A DNA stretch of 64,000 bases from JBMOKU01 sp049324315 (GTDB lineage Bacteria; Bacillota; Clostridia; Peptostreptococcales; Thermotaleaceae), in NCBI GenBank assembly GCA_049324315.1, contig JBMOKU010000035.1, forward strand, positions 13,444 through 77,443. Reading direction: 5' to 3'. The notes beneath the pieces were generated by a model. That model was not told where the DNA came from and did no database searches. It worked only from the letters and a program-made list of their open reading frames with translations. Positions 8,041-16,396 of this stretch are shown one piece after another (positions within the stretch are counted from its first letter, which is position 1; each line of letters opens with the position of its first letter). The position numbers and the translations under genes were made by a program.

Positions 8041-9384
8041 TTGAAAAAAATAGGATTTGATTACGCTAATACGAACATTGGAGCCCATGAATTAGCGTAT
8101 CTGCAAAACAGTGTTTTACAGGCACACACAATGCTGCACGAAAAAACAGGGGCAGGCAGCGATTATTTAGGATGGGTTGATCTTCCGCTGAATTATGATA
8201 AAGAAGAGTTTCAACGGATTATCACTGCTGCAGATAGAATCCGAGCAAACTCGGATGTTTTCATCGTGATAGGCATTGGAGGATCATACCTGGGAGCAAG
8301 AGCTGCCATAGAAATGCTGGGACATTCCTTCCATAACCTGTTGCCGAAGGACAAGAGAAAGGGTCCAGAGGTATATTTCGTAGGAAATAGTATTAGCAGT
8401 ACATATTATCAGCATCTGATGGACATCATTGAAGGTAAATCCGTAAGCATTTGCGTTATCTCAAAATCGGGAACAACCACGGAGCCTGCAATTGCCTTCA
8501 GACTGCTGAGGGCTTATATGGAAGAAAAATATGGGAAAGAAGCGGATCAAAGAATCTATGCCATAACAGATAAAAGCAAAGGTGCCCTTAGACAGCTGGC
8601 TGATGAAAAAGGATATGAAACCTTTGTTATTCCTGATGACGTAGGAGGAAGATTTTCTATTTTAACGGCGGTAGGTCTCCTTCCCATAGCCGTGGCAGGG
8701 ATTGATATTGAAAAGATGATGGAAGGTGCCAAGGACGGCTGCGAAGAATATAAGGATGCTGATTTGACAAAGAATCCTTGCTATCAATATGCCGTTGCCA
8801 GAAATATACTACATAGAAAAGGTAAAGATATAGAAGTAATGGTAAGCTATGAGCCTGCCCTTCATTATCTTTCGGAATGGTGGAAGCAGCTTTACGGTGA
8901 GAGTGAAGGAAAGGACGGAAAAGGGATTTATCCTGCGTCAGTAGAATTCACTACGGATTTACATTCTATGGGTCAATATTTACAGGATGGAAAACGACAT
9001 CTTTTTGAAACCGTACTGAATGTAGAGAAAGCAAGAGAAGAGGTCATTATCGTCAATGATAAGGATAATCTTGACGGATTAAACTTCATCAGCGGTATGT
9101 CCATGGATGAAGTAAACAAAAAAGCGTTCCAAGGAACAATGCTTGCCCACACAGATGGAGGCGTTCCTAACTTTGTTATCAACATACCTGAAATTAATGA
9201 ATATGTTTTTGGAAAGCTAATATACTTCTTCGAAAAGGCATGCGGAATCAGCGGGTATTTATTAGGGGTAAATCCTTTTGATCAGCCGGGGGTGGAAGAA
9301 TATAAAAAGAATATGTTTGCTTTACTTGGAAAGAAAGGCTATGAAGAACTTAGAGATACGCTGATGAAACGATTAGAAAAATAA
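8041..9384 (+). CDS. pgi: Glucose-6-phosphate isomerase
   Basis: A 447-residue phosphoglucose isomerase of the short Firmicutes type. Sugar-phosphate binding residues are in IGGSYLGARAA and in the SIS signature VISKSGTTTEPA. The catalytic Glu region is DVGGRFSILTAVGLLP and YGESEGKDGKG, and the C-terminal FDQPGVEEYKK carries the conserved Lys. It interconverts glucose-6-phosphate and fructose-6-phosphate. The start codon is TTG behind a very strong AAGGAGGGG site. It lies 95 bases after glcK and is closed by a strong terminator. Confidence 0.96.
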   Translation: MKKIGFDYANTNIGAHELAYLQNSVLQAHTMLHEKTGAGSDYLGWVDLPLNYDKEEFQRIITAADRIRANSDVFIVIGIGGSYLGARAAIEMLGHSFHNLLPKDKRKGPEVYFVGNSISSTYYQHLMDIIEGKSVSICVISKSGTTTEPAIAFRLLRAYMEEKYGKEADQRIYAITDKSKGALRQLADEKGYETFVIPDDVGGRFSILTAVGLLPIAVAGIDIEKMMEGAKDGCEEYKDADLTKNPCYQYAVARNILHRKGKDIEVMVSYEPALHYLSEWWKQLYGESEGKDGKGIYPASVEFTTDLHSMGQYLQDGKRHLFETVLNVEKAREEVIIVNDKDNLDGLNFISGMSMDEVNKKAFQGTMLAHTDGGVPNFVINIPEINEYVFGKLIYFFEKACGISGYLLGVNPFDQPGVEEYKKNMFALLGKKGYEELRDTLMKRLEK

Positions 9385-9395
9385 AGAAGGACAAC

Positions 9396-9426
9396 AAAAG
9401 ATGCTATGAATGGATAGCATCTTTTT
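9396..9426 (+). terminator. Rho-independent terminator of pgi
   Basis: Perfect stem AAAAGATGCTAT (9396-9407) with ATAGCATCTTTT (9414-9425), ending in a T-run. It also separates pgi from the convergent acetyltransferase gene. Confidence 0.85.
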
Positions 9427-9433
9427 ATCTCTA

Positions 9434-9937
9434 CTATTCTGATGGTTGGTTGTATTCATAATCCATAATTTGAAACAGTATTTCATCATGAAATTGATTG
9501 TCTCTAAGAATACTTTCTCGCAGCCGTCCTATTTCTTTAAAGCCTATGTTTGACAAAGCTTTTACAGACCTTTCGTTATTGGAGTGTACGAAGGAAATGA
9601 CACTGTGAAGCCTGAGTTCTTGAAAGGCGGCGGAGAGGAGCTTTCGGATGGCAAAGGAGCCATAGCCCTTTCCGATATTTTCTTTATCGAAAATATATAC
9701 GTCCATTTGGCACTTTTTATCTGTGCGGTTAATATTTTTTAGAAAACCAATACCGATGGTTTCCTTGCCATCCATGATATAATAATATCGTGAGCCTTCA
9801 TGGAGTACAGTGAGCAGATATTTGTAATAATTATATACCTCGTCGAACTTCGGTGTATATGCCGATAAACGTGTCAGCCGTTTATAGATCGATTCTGTTT
9901 CGGCATAGGTGACATGTTGAATTCTTTTTAATTCCAA
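9434..9937 (-). CDS. GNAT family N-acetyltransferase (RimL-like)
   Basis: A 167-residue acetyltransferase of the Acetyltransf_3 type. The acetyl-CoA loop is IGKGYGSFAIRKLL, and the C-terminal HSNNERSVKALSNIGFKEIG is the typical motif B of the RimJ/RimL/SpeG branch. Substrate is unknown. The start is TTG at 9937, about ten bases after GGAG; an ATG inside the ribosome site is in another frame. The gene is convergent with pgi and divergent from the AhpD-like gene. Confidence 0.8.
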   Translation of the reverse strand: MELKRIQHVTYAETESIYKRLTRLSAYTPKFDEVYNYYKYLLTVLHEGSRYYYIMDGKETIGIGFLKNINRTDKKCQMDVYIFDKENIGKGYGSFAIRKLLSAAFQELRLHSVISFVHSNNERSVKALSNIGFKEIGRLRESILRDNQFHDEILFQIMDYEYNQPSE

Positions 9938-10180
9938 AGAGCGTCATCTCCTTTACAAGTTTTCTTTCTCAATCTCTAACATTATAGAATAATCTCGAGA
10001 CGGTGTAAACTACAGAAAGGTTACGGAAATCTATCATAAAAGTAAAATCAAATAGGATATTTAAATCTAATGTCGAATAGGTATAAAAGCCTACTTATAA
10101 TTTTTCCCAGGTAGAAGAAAATATGAGTACATCGGCAAATAGACATACTTTATTTAATAATTCATAGAGGAGTGATAGAT

Positions 10181-10711
10181 ATGGCTAGAATTAAACCCTT
10201 AACAATTGAAGAAGTTGACAAGGAAAGTCAGGACATATTTAACGCGTTTCTTAAACAAAGAGGAAATATACCCAATATGTTCCGTACATTGGCGTATAGA
10301 CCAGAGCTTCTTAAAACAGCATTCAAACATTTTTCAACAGTATTGAATACAGGTACAGTGGATATTCAGTTAAAAGAGATGGTGGCAGTAAGAGTATCCC
10401 AGTTGAATCAATGTGAATACTGACTGGCATCACATACTGTTTTGGCAAAACAGTTTGGTGTATCTGAAGAGGCAATCTATGCTATGGCAGATAGAGAAGA
10501 TACTCCGGAGCTTTTTACGGAAAGAGAAAAGGTAGCCTTAGAATTTGCTGAAGTGATGTCAAAGGATTCTATGAATGTAAGCGATGATTTGTGGAACAGA
10601 CTTAGAGTCTTCTTTGATGAAGGTGAGATTATTGAAATCGCTTGTGTCATAGGAACATTTAACTATTTCAATCGGTTTAATAATGCATTAGGTGTGGACA
10701 TCACAAAGTAA
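10181..10711 (+). CDS. AhpD-like carboxymuconolactone decarboxylase family selenoprotein (in-frame UGA = Sec)
   Basis: Read through one UGA, this frame gives a complete 176-residue AhpD/CMD-fold protein. The UGA (10421-10423, codon 81) sits exactly at the second cysteine of the family's CxxCxxxH redox motif: Cys78-Glu-Tyr-UGA81-Leu-Ala-Ser-His85. Both sides are in the same frame, and the C-terminal half (ALEFAEVMSKD, FDEGEIIEIACVIGTFNYFNR) is normal for the family. A hairpin with a GG-starting apical loop lies 13 bases after the UGA. AhpD proteins reduce peroxides or AhpC using this pair, and the replaced residue is the reactive one, so Sec is chemically sensible. The start is the ATG at 10181, 8 bases after GAGGAG. 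No sel genes are in this window. The alternative, a nonsense mutation, is less likely because the rest is intact and the hairpin is well placed. Confidence 0.85.
10436..10454 (+). promoter_or_regulatory. Candidate bacterial SECIS hairpin
   Basis: ACTGTTTT (10436-10443) pairs perfectly with AAAACAGT (10447-10454) around a GGC loop. The loop starts 20 bases after the UGA and begins with G, both typical of bacterial SECIS elements read by SelB. It lies inside the coding sequence. Confidence 0.65.
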
Positions 10712-10721
10712 TTTTTACAAG

Positions 10722-10749
10722 AACTTCTGTCTTAGGATAGAAGTTTTTG
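10722..10749 (+). terminator. Terminator after the AhpD-like gene
   Basis: AACTTCTGTC (10722-10731) pairs with GATAGAAGTT (10736-10745) with one mismatch, followed by T-rich sequence. It ends a single-gene transcript. Confidence 0.75.
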
Positions 10750-10808
10750 TCTATTTTATGAAGAAATACAAATACTATTCATGAATTGCTTTTAAGGAAG
10801 GTGAAAAG

Positions 10809-11519
10809 ATGAATCTACTGGAGAATACCTATGGGAACTTTCTGAAACTGTCTTTTTTAGCATTAAATCCTTTTAAAAAGGCAGTAATCAAAACAGAATG
10901 CAAGGTTCACAAGTTCATTAATATTCAGGCATTAGAGATTTTAAAAAATGATCAGTATACTGACGTGTATCGTTTTTATCAAAATTATATTTTGCAGATG
11001 AATGATGGTACCTACTGGGCAGATCAAGATTTTAAAAGCAGCAGTCATTTTTATCATCCTGTCCGTAAAAAAGGGATGTATGGAAGAAAAAGCGCCATGG
11101 ATCTAGGGCGGGATTATTATGCAAAAGCACTAGAACTATGGAAGATTGGAGAAATCAACAGATCTATGTTCTACTTTGGTGCAGCGCTTCATATTATTCA
11201 AGATATGACCATACCTCAGCATGCTAATGTAAAATTATTAGATAATCACAGGCAATACGAGAACTTTGTCAAGCGTACGTACCTCTATGTTAATACGTTT
11301 AAAGCTACAAATGGAGCAATCATTTTTGATTCCATAAACGAGTACATAAGATTTAACACGAGGGTTGCCATGAAAATTTATAATAAGTTTAAAGTGATAA
11401 AGGATAATGATCAAAGATATTATCGAACGACAAATTGCATCCTTCCTCTAGCAGAAAGAACAACAGCAGGATGTATGATTACTTTCTACAAGGAAATTTT
11501 CCAAAAAAATCTGCATTAG
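10809..11519 (+). CDS. Zinc-dependent phospholipase C family protein
   Basis: A 236-residue protein of the Zn_dep_PLPC / S1-P1 nuclease-like helical fold. Metal-binding positions are visible in SSHFYHP, in the middle block YFGAALHIIQDMTIPQHANV (family LHxxqDxxxPxHA), and downstream in NHRQYENFV. Unlike clostridial alpha-toxin or Bacillus cereus PLC it has no recognisable signal peptide, so a secreted toxin role is not supported; the substrate is unknown. The first residues include MNLLENTYGNF. The ATG at 10809 follows AAGGAAGGTG. It stands alone between two terminated genes. Confidence 0.75.
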   Translation: MNLLENTYGNFLKLSFLALNPFKKAVIKTECKVHKFINIQALEILKNDQYTDVYRFYQNYILQMNDGTYWADQDFKSSSHFYHPVRKKGMYGRKSAMDLGRDYYAKALELWKIGEINRSMFYFGAALHIIQDMTIPQHANVKLLDNHRQYENFVKRTYLYVNTFKATNGAIIFDSINEYIRFNTRVAMKIYNKFKVIKDNDQRYYRTTNCILPLAERTTAGCMITFYKEIFQKNLH

Positions 11520-11582
11520 TATGGATTGTTTGTTAGGGATAATTTATAATGAAAGGATATCAAGGGTAGAGGAGGCGTTTCT

Positions 11583-12320
11583 ATGAATGAAGTGATGAAT
11601 CTAATAAAATCTCATCGGTCTATTAGAAAATTCCAAGAGCGGATCATTGAGGATGAAATAGTAAAGGAAATTATCGAAGCAGCCCAATGGGCATCCAGTT
11701 CTAGTTTCGTTCAGGCATATTCAGTTGTAGGTATTAAGAACAAAGAAACCAAGAAAAAACTCGCAGCATTGAGCGGTGATCAGCCTTACGTAGAAGCATG
11801 TCCTGTCTTTCTTGTGTTTTGTGCAGATCTACATAGATTAGAAAAGGCATGTAATATGCATCAAACAGAGATGATGGGCGAATATACGGAGTCCTTTATT
11901 ATGGCAACGGTTGATGCAGCCTTAGCTGCTCAAAATGCCATGCTGGCAGCGGAATCCGTAGGTCTGGGTGGTGTCTACATAGGCGGTATCCGCAACAATC
12001 CTTATGAAGTAAGTCAGCTGCTAAAACTTCCTGAATATGTTTACCCGGTATTTGGAATATGTTTGGGGTATCCGGATCAAGATCCGGAACGGAAACCAAG
12101 ACTGCCCATGGAGCTCATCTATAAAGAAGAAGTATATACTACCGAACATGAAGAAGAAATCATGAAACAATACGATGAAATAACACGACAATATTATTTC
12201 AGAAGGACAAAGGGTAAGCGTAGTGACGCATGGACGGAACAAATGGCTGAAAAAATGGAGAAAGAAACTCGGCCCCATATGCGGGATTTCTTAGAGACAA
12301 AAGGCTTCAAGATGAAATAA
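11583..12320 (+). CDS. Nitroreductase family protein (NfsA/FRP type)
   Basis: A 245-residue flavoprotein of the oxygen-insensitive NADPH nitroreductase / flavin reductase group. The FMN phosphate-binding start SHRSIRKFQER, the block AAQWASSSSFVQAYSVVGI, and GLGGVYIGGIRNNP are characteristic, as is the C-terminal extension around MEKETRPHMRDFLETKGF found in the NfsA subgroup. It likely transfers two electrons from NAD(P)H to nitro, quinone or flavin acceptors. Start ATG behind AGAGGAGG. It is a single gene with its own spacer on each side. Confidence 0.87.
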   Translation: MNEVMNLIKSHRSIRKFQERIIEDEIVKEIIEAAQWASSSSFVQAYSVVGIKNKETKKKLAALSGDQPYVEACPVFLVFCADLHRLEKACNMHQTEMMGEYTESFIMATVDAALAAQNAMLAAESVGLGGVYIGGIRNNPYEVSQLLKLPEYVYPVFGICLGYPDQDPERKPRLPMELIYKEEVYTTEHEEEIMKQYDEITRQYYFRRTKGKRSDAWTEQMAEKMEKETRPHMRDFLETKGFKMK

Positions 12321-12391
12321 GTCCACGATTAGACGCAAGGAAAAATATGTGTTATGATAGTGAAGAAAATCGATAAAAAAGGAGATAAACA

Positions 12392-13150
12392 ATGAATAAT
12401 GAGATTTTAGCAACCGTGGGTCAAAGAAGTATTTCAAGAGAAGATCTGAATATGGCAATCCAAATGGCACCCAAAGAGCAGGCTGCGCAGATCAATACAT
12501 ATTCCGGACGAAAGTATCTATTGAGTGAATTAATTACCCAGGAAATGTTTTATCAAGATGCAGTAGAAAAAGAACTATATCATGATGAAGATTTTATCAA
12601 ACAGTTAGACATGATTAAGGAAAATTTACTAAAGCAGTATGCAGTCCAAGCATTGTTTAAGAATGTACAGGTAACAGACGAAGAATCAAAAAAATATTAT
12701 CAGGAGAACCCTGAACAATTTCTTACAAAGGACTCTGTTAGAGCTAAGCATATTTTAGTGAAAGAAGAAGATAAAGCAAAAGAGATTGCAGCAGAAATAA
12801 AGGCTGGAAAAAGCTTTGAAGAAGCTGCAAAAGCATATTCCGAATGCCCTTCAAAGGCAAATGGCGGAGATTTAGGGTATTTCGAGAAAGGGCAAATGGT
12901 ACCCGAATTCGAGAAAGCTGCTTTCGAAGCAGAACCTGGCGCGATCAGTGAACCGGTGAAAACTCAATTTGGCTATCACATTATTCGCGTTGAAGATAAA
13001 AAACCTTCTGCAAACATGGAATATGATCAAATTGCAGACCAGCTTAAAAACTACTTATTAAGAAATAAGCAAAATCAATTATTTAATGAATATGCGGAGC
13101 AGTTAAAGCAGAAATATGAGGTACATGTAAACGATGAATTATTAAAATAG
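12392..13150 (+). CDS. Peptidylprolyl isomerase, parvulin type, cytoplasmic
   Basis: A 252-residue protein with an N-terminal SurA/PrsA-like helical region (residues 1-105) and a parvulin PPIase domain (about 115-215) with VRAKHILVKEEDKAKEI, GGDLGYFEKGQMVPEFE and KTQFGYHIIRVED. It has no signal peptide or lipobox, so unlike PrsA it should act in the cytoplasm, possibly as a folding helper. A second family member at 57957-58856 is a lipoprotein with the same domain order. It starts at an ATG behind AAAGGAG. A short GC-rich hairpin with a T-run follows the stop. Confidence 0.87.
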   Translation: MNNEILATVGQRSISREDLNMAIQMAPKEQAAQINTYSGRKYLLSELITQEMFYQDAVEKELYHDEDFIKQLDMIKENLLKQYAVQALFKNVQVTDEESKKYYQENPEQFLTKDSVRAKHILVKEEDKAKEIAAEIKAGKSFEEAAKAYSECPSKANGGDLGYFEKGQMVPEFEKAAFEAEPGAISEPVKTQFGYHIIRVEDKKPSANMEYDQIADQLKNYLLRNKQNQLFNEYAEQLKQKYEVHVNDELLK

Positions 13151-13156
13151 TAGGAT

Positions 13157-13180
13157 GGGGGACTTATTTTTCCCCTTTTT
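13157..13180 (+). terminator. Terminator after parvulin gene
   Basis: A short GGGGA/TCCCC stem followed by TTTTT, directly after the stop codon. The stem is only about five pairs. Confidence 0.5.
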
Positions 13181-13278
13181 CTACTTTTGAATTTACATAG
13201 AATATATTTCCAGGTATAATACTGATGATTGCAATATGTTGATTTTATCGAATATACATTGGAAAAGGAGGCGTTTTT

Positions 13279-13773
13279 GTGGCAAGTGCATGTTCATTTG
13301 ATGTGGTCTCTGAAGTGAACCTACAGGAAGTAGATAATGCCGTAAATCAAGCGAAAAAAGAGCTTGCACAAAGATACGATTTTAAAGGCAGTAAGGCAGA
13401 GATTCATTTGGATGCTGATGAAATCAAAGTAATAGCAGAAGATGAATTTCGTATAAAGAGTATCATCGATATTCTTCAAGGGAAGCTGGTCAAAAGAAAT
13501 GTGCCTTTGAAATCACTGGATTACGGTAAAATAGAGCCTGGTGGCGGCGGTATGTTACGACAAATTATTAAAGTACAAAAAGGTATTTCAAAGGAAAAAG
13601 GAAAAGACGTGGTAGCTGCCATAAAGGCATCAAAGCTTAAAGTACAAGCACAAATTATGGATGATCAAGTCAGAGTTACAGGAAAGAATAAGGATGATTT
13701 GCAAATGGTTATCCAGTTCCTTAAAGAGAAGGATTTTGGTATTGCACTACAATTTACAAATTATCGTTCATAA
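13279..13773 (+). CDS. YajQ family nucleotide-binding protein
   Basis: A 164-residue member of the YajQ/DUF520 family. The opening SFDVVSEVNLQEVDNAVNQA, the block RYDFKGSKAEI, and the C-terminal KEKDFGIALQFTNYRS are close to the family consensus across bacteria. YajQ proteins bind nucleotides; some bind cyclic di-GMP and act with a transcription factor, but this role is not demonstrated for Firmicutes. The start codon is GTG, 7 bases after AAAGGAGG. The gene is alone and followed by a strong terminator. Confidence 0.92.
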   Translation: MASACSFDVVSEVNLQEVDNAVNQAKKELAQRYDFKGSKAEIHLDADEIKVIAEDEFRIKSIIDILQGKLVKRNVPLKSLDYGKIEPGGGGMLRQIIKVQKGISKEKGKDVVAAIKASKLKVQAQIMDDQVRVTGKNKDDLQMVIQFLKEKDFGIALQFTNYRS

Positions 13774-13782
13774 AAAGTATAT

Positions 13783-13808
13783 GTCCCTGGTATAAGGGAC
13801 TTTTTTTT
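13783..13808 (+). terminator. Rho-independent terminator of yajQ-like gene
   Basis: GTCCCT (13783-13788) pairs with AGGGAC (13795-13800), followed by eight T. Confidence 0.85.
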
Positions 13809-13875
13809 CTTTAAAATTAGTGTACAATATATTTAGTGTATAGAAATATTTTGAATATTACAGGGGGGATTACCA

Positions 13876-14799
13876 ATGGAGCCAAAAAATAACAGGATTT
13901 ATTTGCTGATGACACTGTCTACCATATTTTGGGCCGGTGCATTTATAGCCGGCAAAATAGGGGTTAAAGAGTTTCCACCATTCTCACTGGCTTTTTTCCG
14001 TTTCTTCTTTGCTGCCATCATCATTTTCTGGATTATGATAAAACGACGGACAGAAAATTGGAAACTAAAAGGAAAACAATGGGGGCCTGTTATTTTGCTT
14101 GGGCTTATTGGTATGTTCGGATATCATGTGCTATTCTTTATTGCCCTGCGTCATACAACTGCGATAAATTCTTCTATGATAGCTGCCACCAACCCTCTTA
14201 TGACCAGCATATTGGCATCCGTATTTTTATCAGAAAAGGTAGGGATAAAAAGACTAGGAGCAATTCTAATGGCGCTTATCGGCGTGCTTCTTACCCTATC
14301 AAATGGAGATATTGGCGTGTTTATGACCATGGATTTTAACGTGGGGGATATATTTATGGTTTCTGCTGTATTATGTTGGGCTGTATACTCTATTATAAGC
14401 AGAAAAGTCATGGATCAATATTCACCCATTATATTAACCAGCTACAGCTTCTTAGTCTGTCTGTTCCTGCTTTTCCCTTTCGTGGTATGGGAAAAACCGC
14501 AGGTTTATATGATGACGGTTACATGGAAAGGATGGGCATCTGTACTCTATATGGCAATCTTTCCTTCGGTAATCGGTTATTTGGTCCAGCAGATGTCGAT
14601 AAAAGAGATAGGTGCTAGCAAAACAGCCGCTTTCATCAATTTAGTCCCTGTCTTTTCCATTGCTTTATCGGCGCTAATTCTTCATGAGCAGATTAGTGCT
14701 TTAAAATTGATGAGTGCTGCTATTATTATTACAGGTGTGTATTTGAATACAAGATTGAAAAGTAGAGAGTCCGTGGAAGAGCTGGCGAAAAAAGTTTAA
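13876..14799 (+). CDS. EamA/DMT family transporter
   Basis: A 307-residue integral membrane protein with about ten predicted helices arranged as two EamA halves (roughly residues 8-140 and 155-290). The opening LSTIFWAGAFIAGKIGV and the mid-half FIALRHTTAINSSMI are typical of RhaT/YdcZ-like drug/metabolite transporters. Substrate cannot be predicted. The ATG is behind AGGGGGGAT. It has its own T/A-rich promoter region and no closely coupled partner. Confidence 0.87.
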   Translation: MEPKNNRIYLLMTLSTIFWAGAFIAGKIGVKEFPPFSLAFFRFFFAAIIIFWIMIKRRTENWKLKGKQWGPVILLGLIGMFGYHVLFFIALRHTTAINSSMIAATNPLMTSILASVFLSEKVGIKRLGAILMALIGVLLTLSNGDIGVFMTMDFNVGDIFMVSAVLCWAVYSIISRKVMDQYSPIILTSYSFLVCLFLLFPFVVWEKPQVYMMTVTWKGWASVLYMAIFPSVIGYLVQQMSIKEIGASKTAAFINLVPVFSIALSALILHEQISALKLMSAAIIITGVYLNTRLKSRESVEELAKKV

Positions 14800-14978
14800 T
14801 GCATAAATATCATGGAGATAGAACATGTTATAGACAGACATGGATAGCATAACAAAAAAAGAATGGAGACATTTGTATTTCCATATTGTAAATCCCTTGT
14901 ATATGTATTATGATGGTGATAATTGTTGATATAATGCGGTACTTCACGGATGAATTTGACTTTGAGAGGGGTGTTGAT

Positions 14979-15629
14979 GTGCGGATACATTTGGAAGAGG
15001 AGCTTAAAGATTTAAATATCAAATTGCTAAAAATGGGTGCTATGGTGGAAGAAATCATAGCAGTAGCTATTAATTCCTTAAAAAATCAAGATTTGGAAAT
15101 GGCTGAAACGGTTGTAAAATTAGATGATCAGATAGACCAGCTTGAATTGGAGCTTGAACAAAAGTGTATGCTGCTATTGGCATTGCAGCAGCCTTTAGCA
15201 TCTGATCTTAGAAGAATAGGGACGGTCATGAAGATTATTACAGATCTAGAACGTATGGGTGATCATTCTGTCAATATTTCTAAGATTACGCTGCGAATAG
15301 GGAAAAGCAAACTGGTTACACCTTTAGTGGATTTACCTAGGATGGCAGAAATTGCACAGGAAATGGTAAAAGGATGCTTAAATAGCTTTTTAAATGAAGA
15401 TATTGAGTTAGCCAAAGAGATTGCGCGAAAAGATGAGTTGGTCGATGAGATATATGCTACAATCTATGACCGTGTTCTTAAGCTGATTGAAGAAAATGTA
15501 GAAAATACACAGCAGTTAACACAGCTCCTTTTCGTTGCCAGGTTTGTTGAACGTATTGCAGATTACACAACGAATATCTGTGAGAGAGTAATTTACATGA
15601 TTACGGGTGAACGTGTAGAGATTAATTAA
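14979..15629 (+). CDS. phoU: Phosphate signalling protein PhoU
   Basis: A 216-residue protein of two three-helix PhoU repeats (about 5-105 and 112-210). Repeat signatures are HLEEELKDLNIKLLKMGAMV, LDDQIDQLELELEQ and LERMGDHSVNISK in the first half, and VERIADYTTNICERV in the second, with the conserved metal-binding ERxxDxxxNI pattern in both. PhoU links phosphate transport to the PhoR sensor. The start I prefer is GTG at 14979, seven bases after AGAGGGG; upstream in-frame ATGs lack a ribosome site. No pst or phoBR genes are adjacent; instead it is followed by two small Clostridia proteins. Confidence 0.9.
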   Translation: MRIHLEEELKDLNIKLLKMGAMVEEIIAVAINSLKNQDLEMAETVVKLDDQIDQLELELEQKCMLLLALQQPLASDLRRIGTVMKIITDLERMGDHSVNISKITLRIGKSKLVTPLVDLPRMAEIAQEMVKGCLNSFLNEDIELAKEIARKDELVDEIYATIYDRVLKLIEENVENTQQLTQLLFVARFVERIADYTTNICERVIYMITGERVEIN

Positions 15630-15670
15630 TTATGATGAATACAATAAAATAGTGAAAGAGGCTGATTTAC

Positions 15671-15916
15671 ATGGAAGAAAAAAAGATTGTAACATTTAAG
15701 GATGAGAATGGAGCACCAGTGGAGCTTGAGGTTGTTGATACGATTGAAATGGAAGGGGATCGTTATGCCTTGTTAGCACCTGTGGGAGAAGAAGACGATG
15801 CTTTTGTCTATAAGATCGAAATCATTGATGGGAAAGAAGAATATGTGGTTGTAGAAGATGATGATGAGTTTGAAAGGGTTTTAGAAGAGTATAATTCATA
15901 CTTTGATGAAGAATAA
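15671..15916 (+). CDS. DUF1292 family protein
   Basis: An 81-residue, strongly acidic protein matching the DUF1292 (YrzB-like) pattern: an N-terminal VTFKDENGAPVELEVVDTI, then YALLAPVGE and a Glu/Asp-rich tail with DDEFERVLEEYNSYFDEE. Function is unknown across the family, which is found beside small regulators in Firmicutes. It lies 41 bases after phoU, with a good ribosome site, and 19 bases before the next gene, so phoU and the next two genes may be one transcript. Confidence 0.85.
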   Translation: MEEKKIVTFKDENGAPVELEVVDTIEMEGDRYALLAPVGEEDDAFVYKIEIIDGKEEYVVVEDDDEFERVLEEYNSYFDEE

Positions 15917-15935
15917 GAAAACGGGTGAGAAAGTT

Positions 15936-16355
15936 ATGGAAACCTTAGTACTGCTGTTGATGGAAAAGAATGAAGAAACCGGTATACTTGAAAGAGAAAT
16001 AGGAAGTTATAAAATATCTGACTATGGTAATTGGGTTAGCGGCATATACTTGATAAAAAAAGGGGATAAGGACCTTGTGTCATTGAGGCTTACCACAGAT
16101 AGAGACGTGGAGGATTGGGAATACACGGCCGTATTTGACCAGTATGACTATGAAGTATATGATGATAGCGTTGAAGAAATTTCTGAAATTGAGGATGAAT
16201 ACAATCCAACATGGGAGATATTTTTTGAATTTATAGATTCTCAAGATGAAATGGAAACCAGGTTAGATCGTATTGTTTCAATACATAGGAACGAAATGCT
16301 TAAGGTATATCAAAGAATCCAGGAAAACAAAGAAAATTATACAGAAAAGCCTTAG
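15936..16355 (+). CDS. DUF6762-like protein of unknown function
   Basis: A 139-residue acidic protein starting METLVLLLMEKNEETGILER, with IGSYKISDYGNW and a Glu/Asp-rich centre. It resembles what I recall of DUF6762, a family restricted to Clostridia; no catalytic motif is visible. I place the start at the ATG at 15936, after GGGTGAG, rather than at an upstream ATG at 15903 that overlaps the previous gene. The stop codon lies inside the following terminator stem. Confidence 0.6.
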   Translation: METLVLLLMEKNEETGILEREIGSYKISDYGNWVSGIYLIKKGDKDLVSLRLTTDRDVEDWEYTAVFDQYDYEVYDDSVEEISEIEDEYNPTWEIFFEFIDSQDEMETRLDRIVSIHRNEMLKVYQRIQENKENYTEKP

Positions 16356-16377
16356 AGGGATTTCCCCTAGGGCTTTT
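16345..16377 (+). terminator. Terminator between the phoU cluster and rlmN
   Basis: AAAAGCCTTAGAGGGA pairs imperfectly with TCCCCTAGGGCTTTT (ending 16376). The stem includes the stop codon of the DUF6762-like gene. rlmN starts about 20 bases after it. Confidence 0.65.
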
Positions 16378-16396
16378 ATTAGCAAGGAGCTTGAAG

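Noticed and set aside
10172..10423. Short 80-residue AhpD-like protein ending at UGA
   Set aside because: The frame continues in register after the UGA and the UGA replaces the catalytic Cys, so a truncated gene is less likely than a selenoprotein.
14979..15629. A pst phosphate-transport operon around phoU
   Set aside because: No pstSCAB or phoBR genes are adjacent; phoU stands with DUF1292 and DUF6762-like genes.
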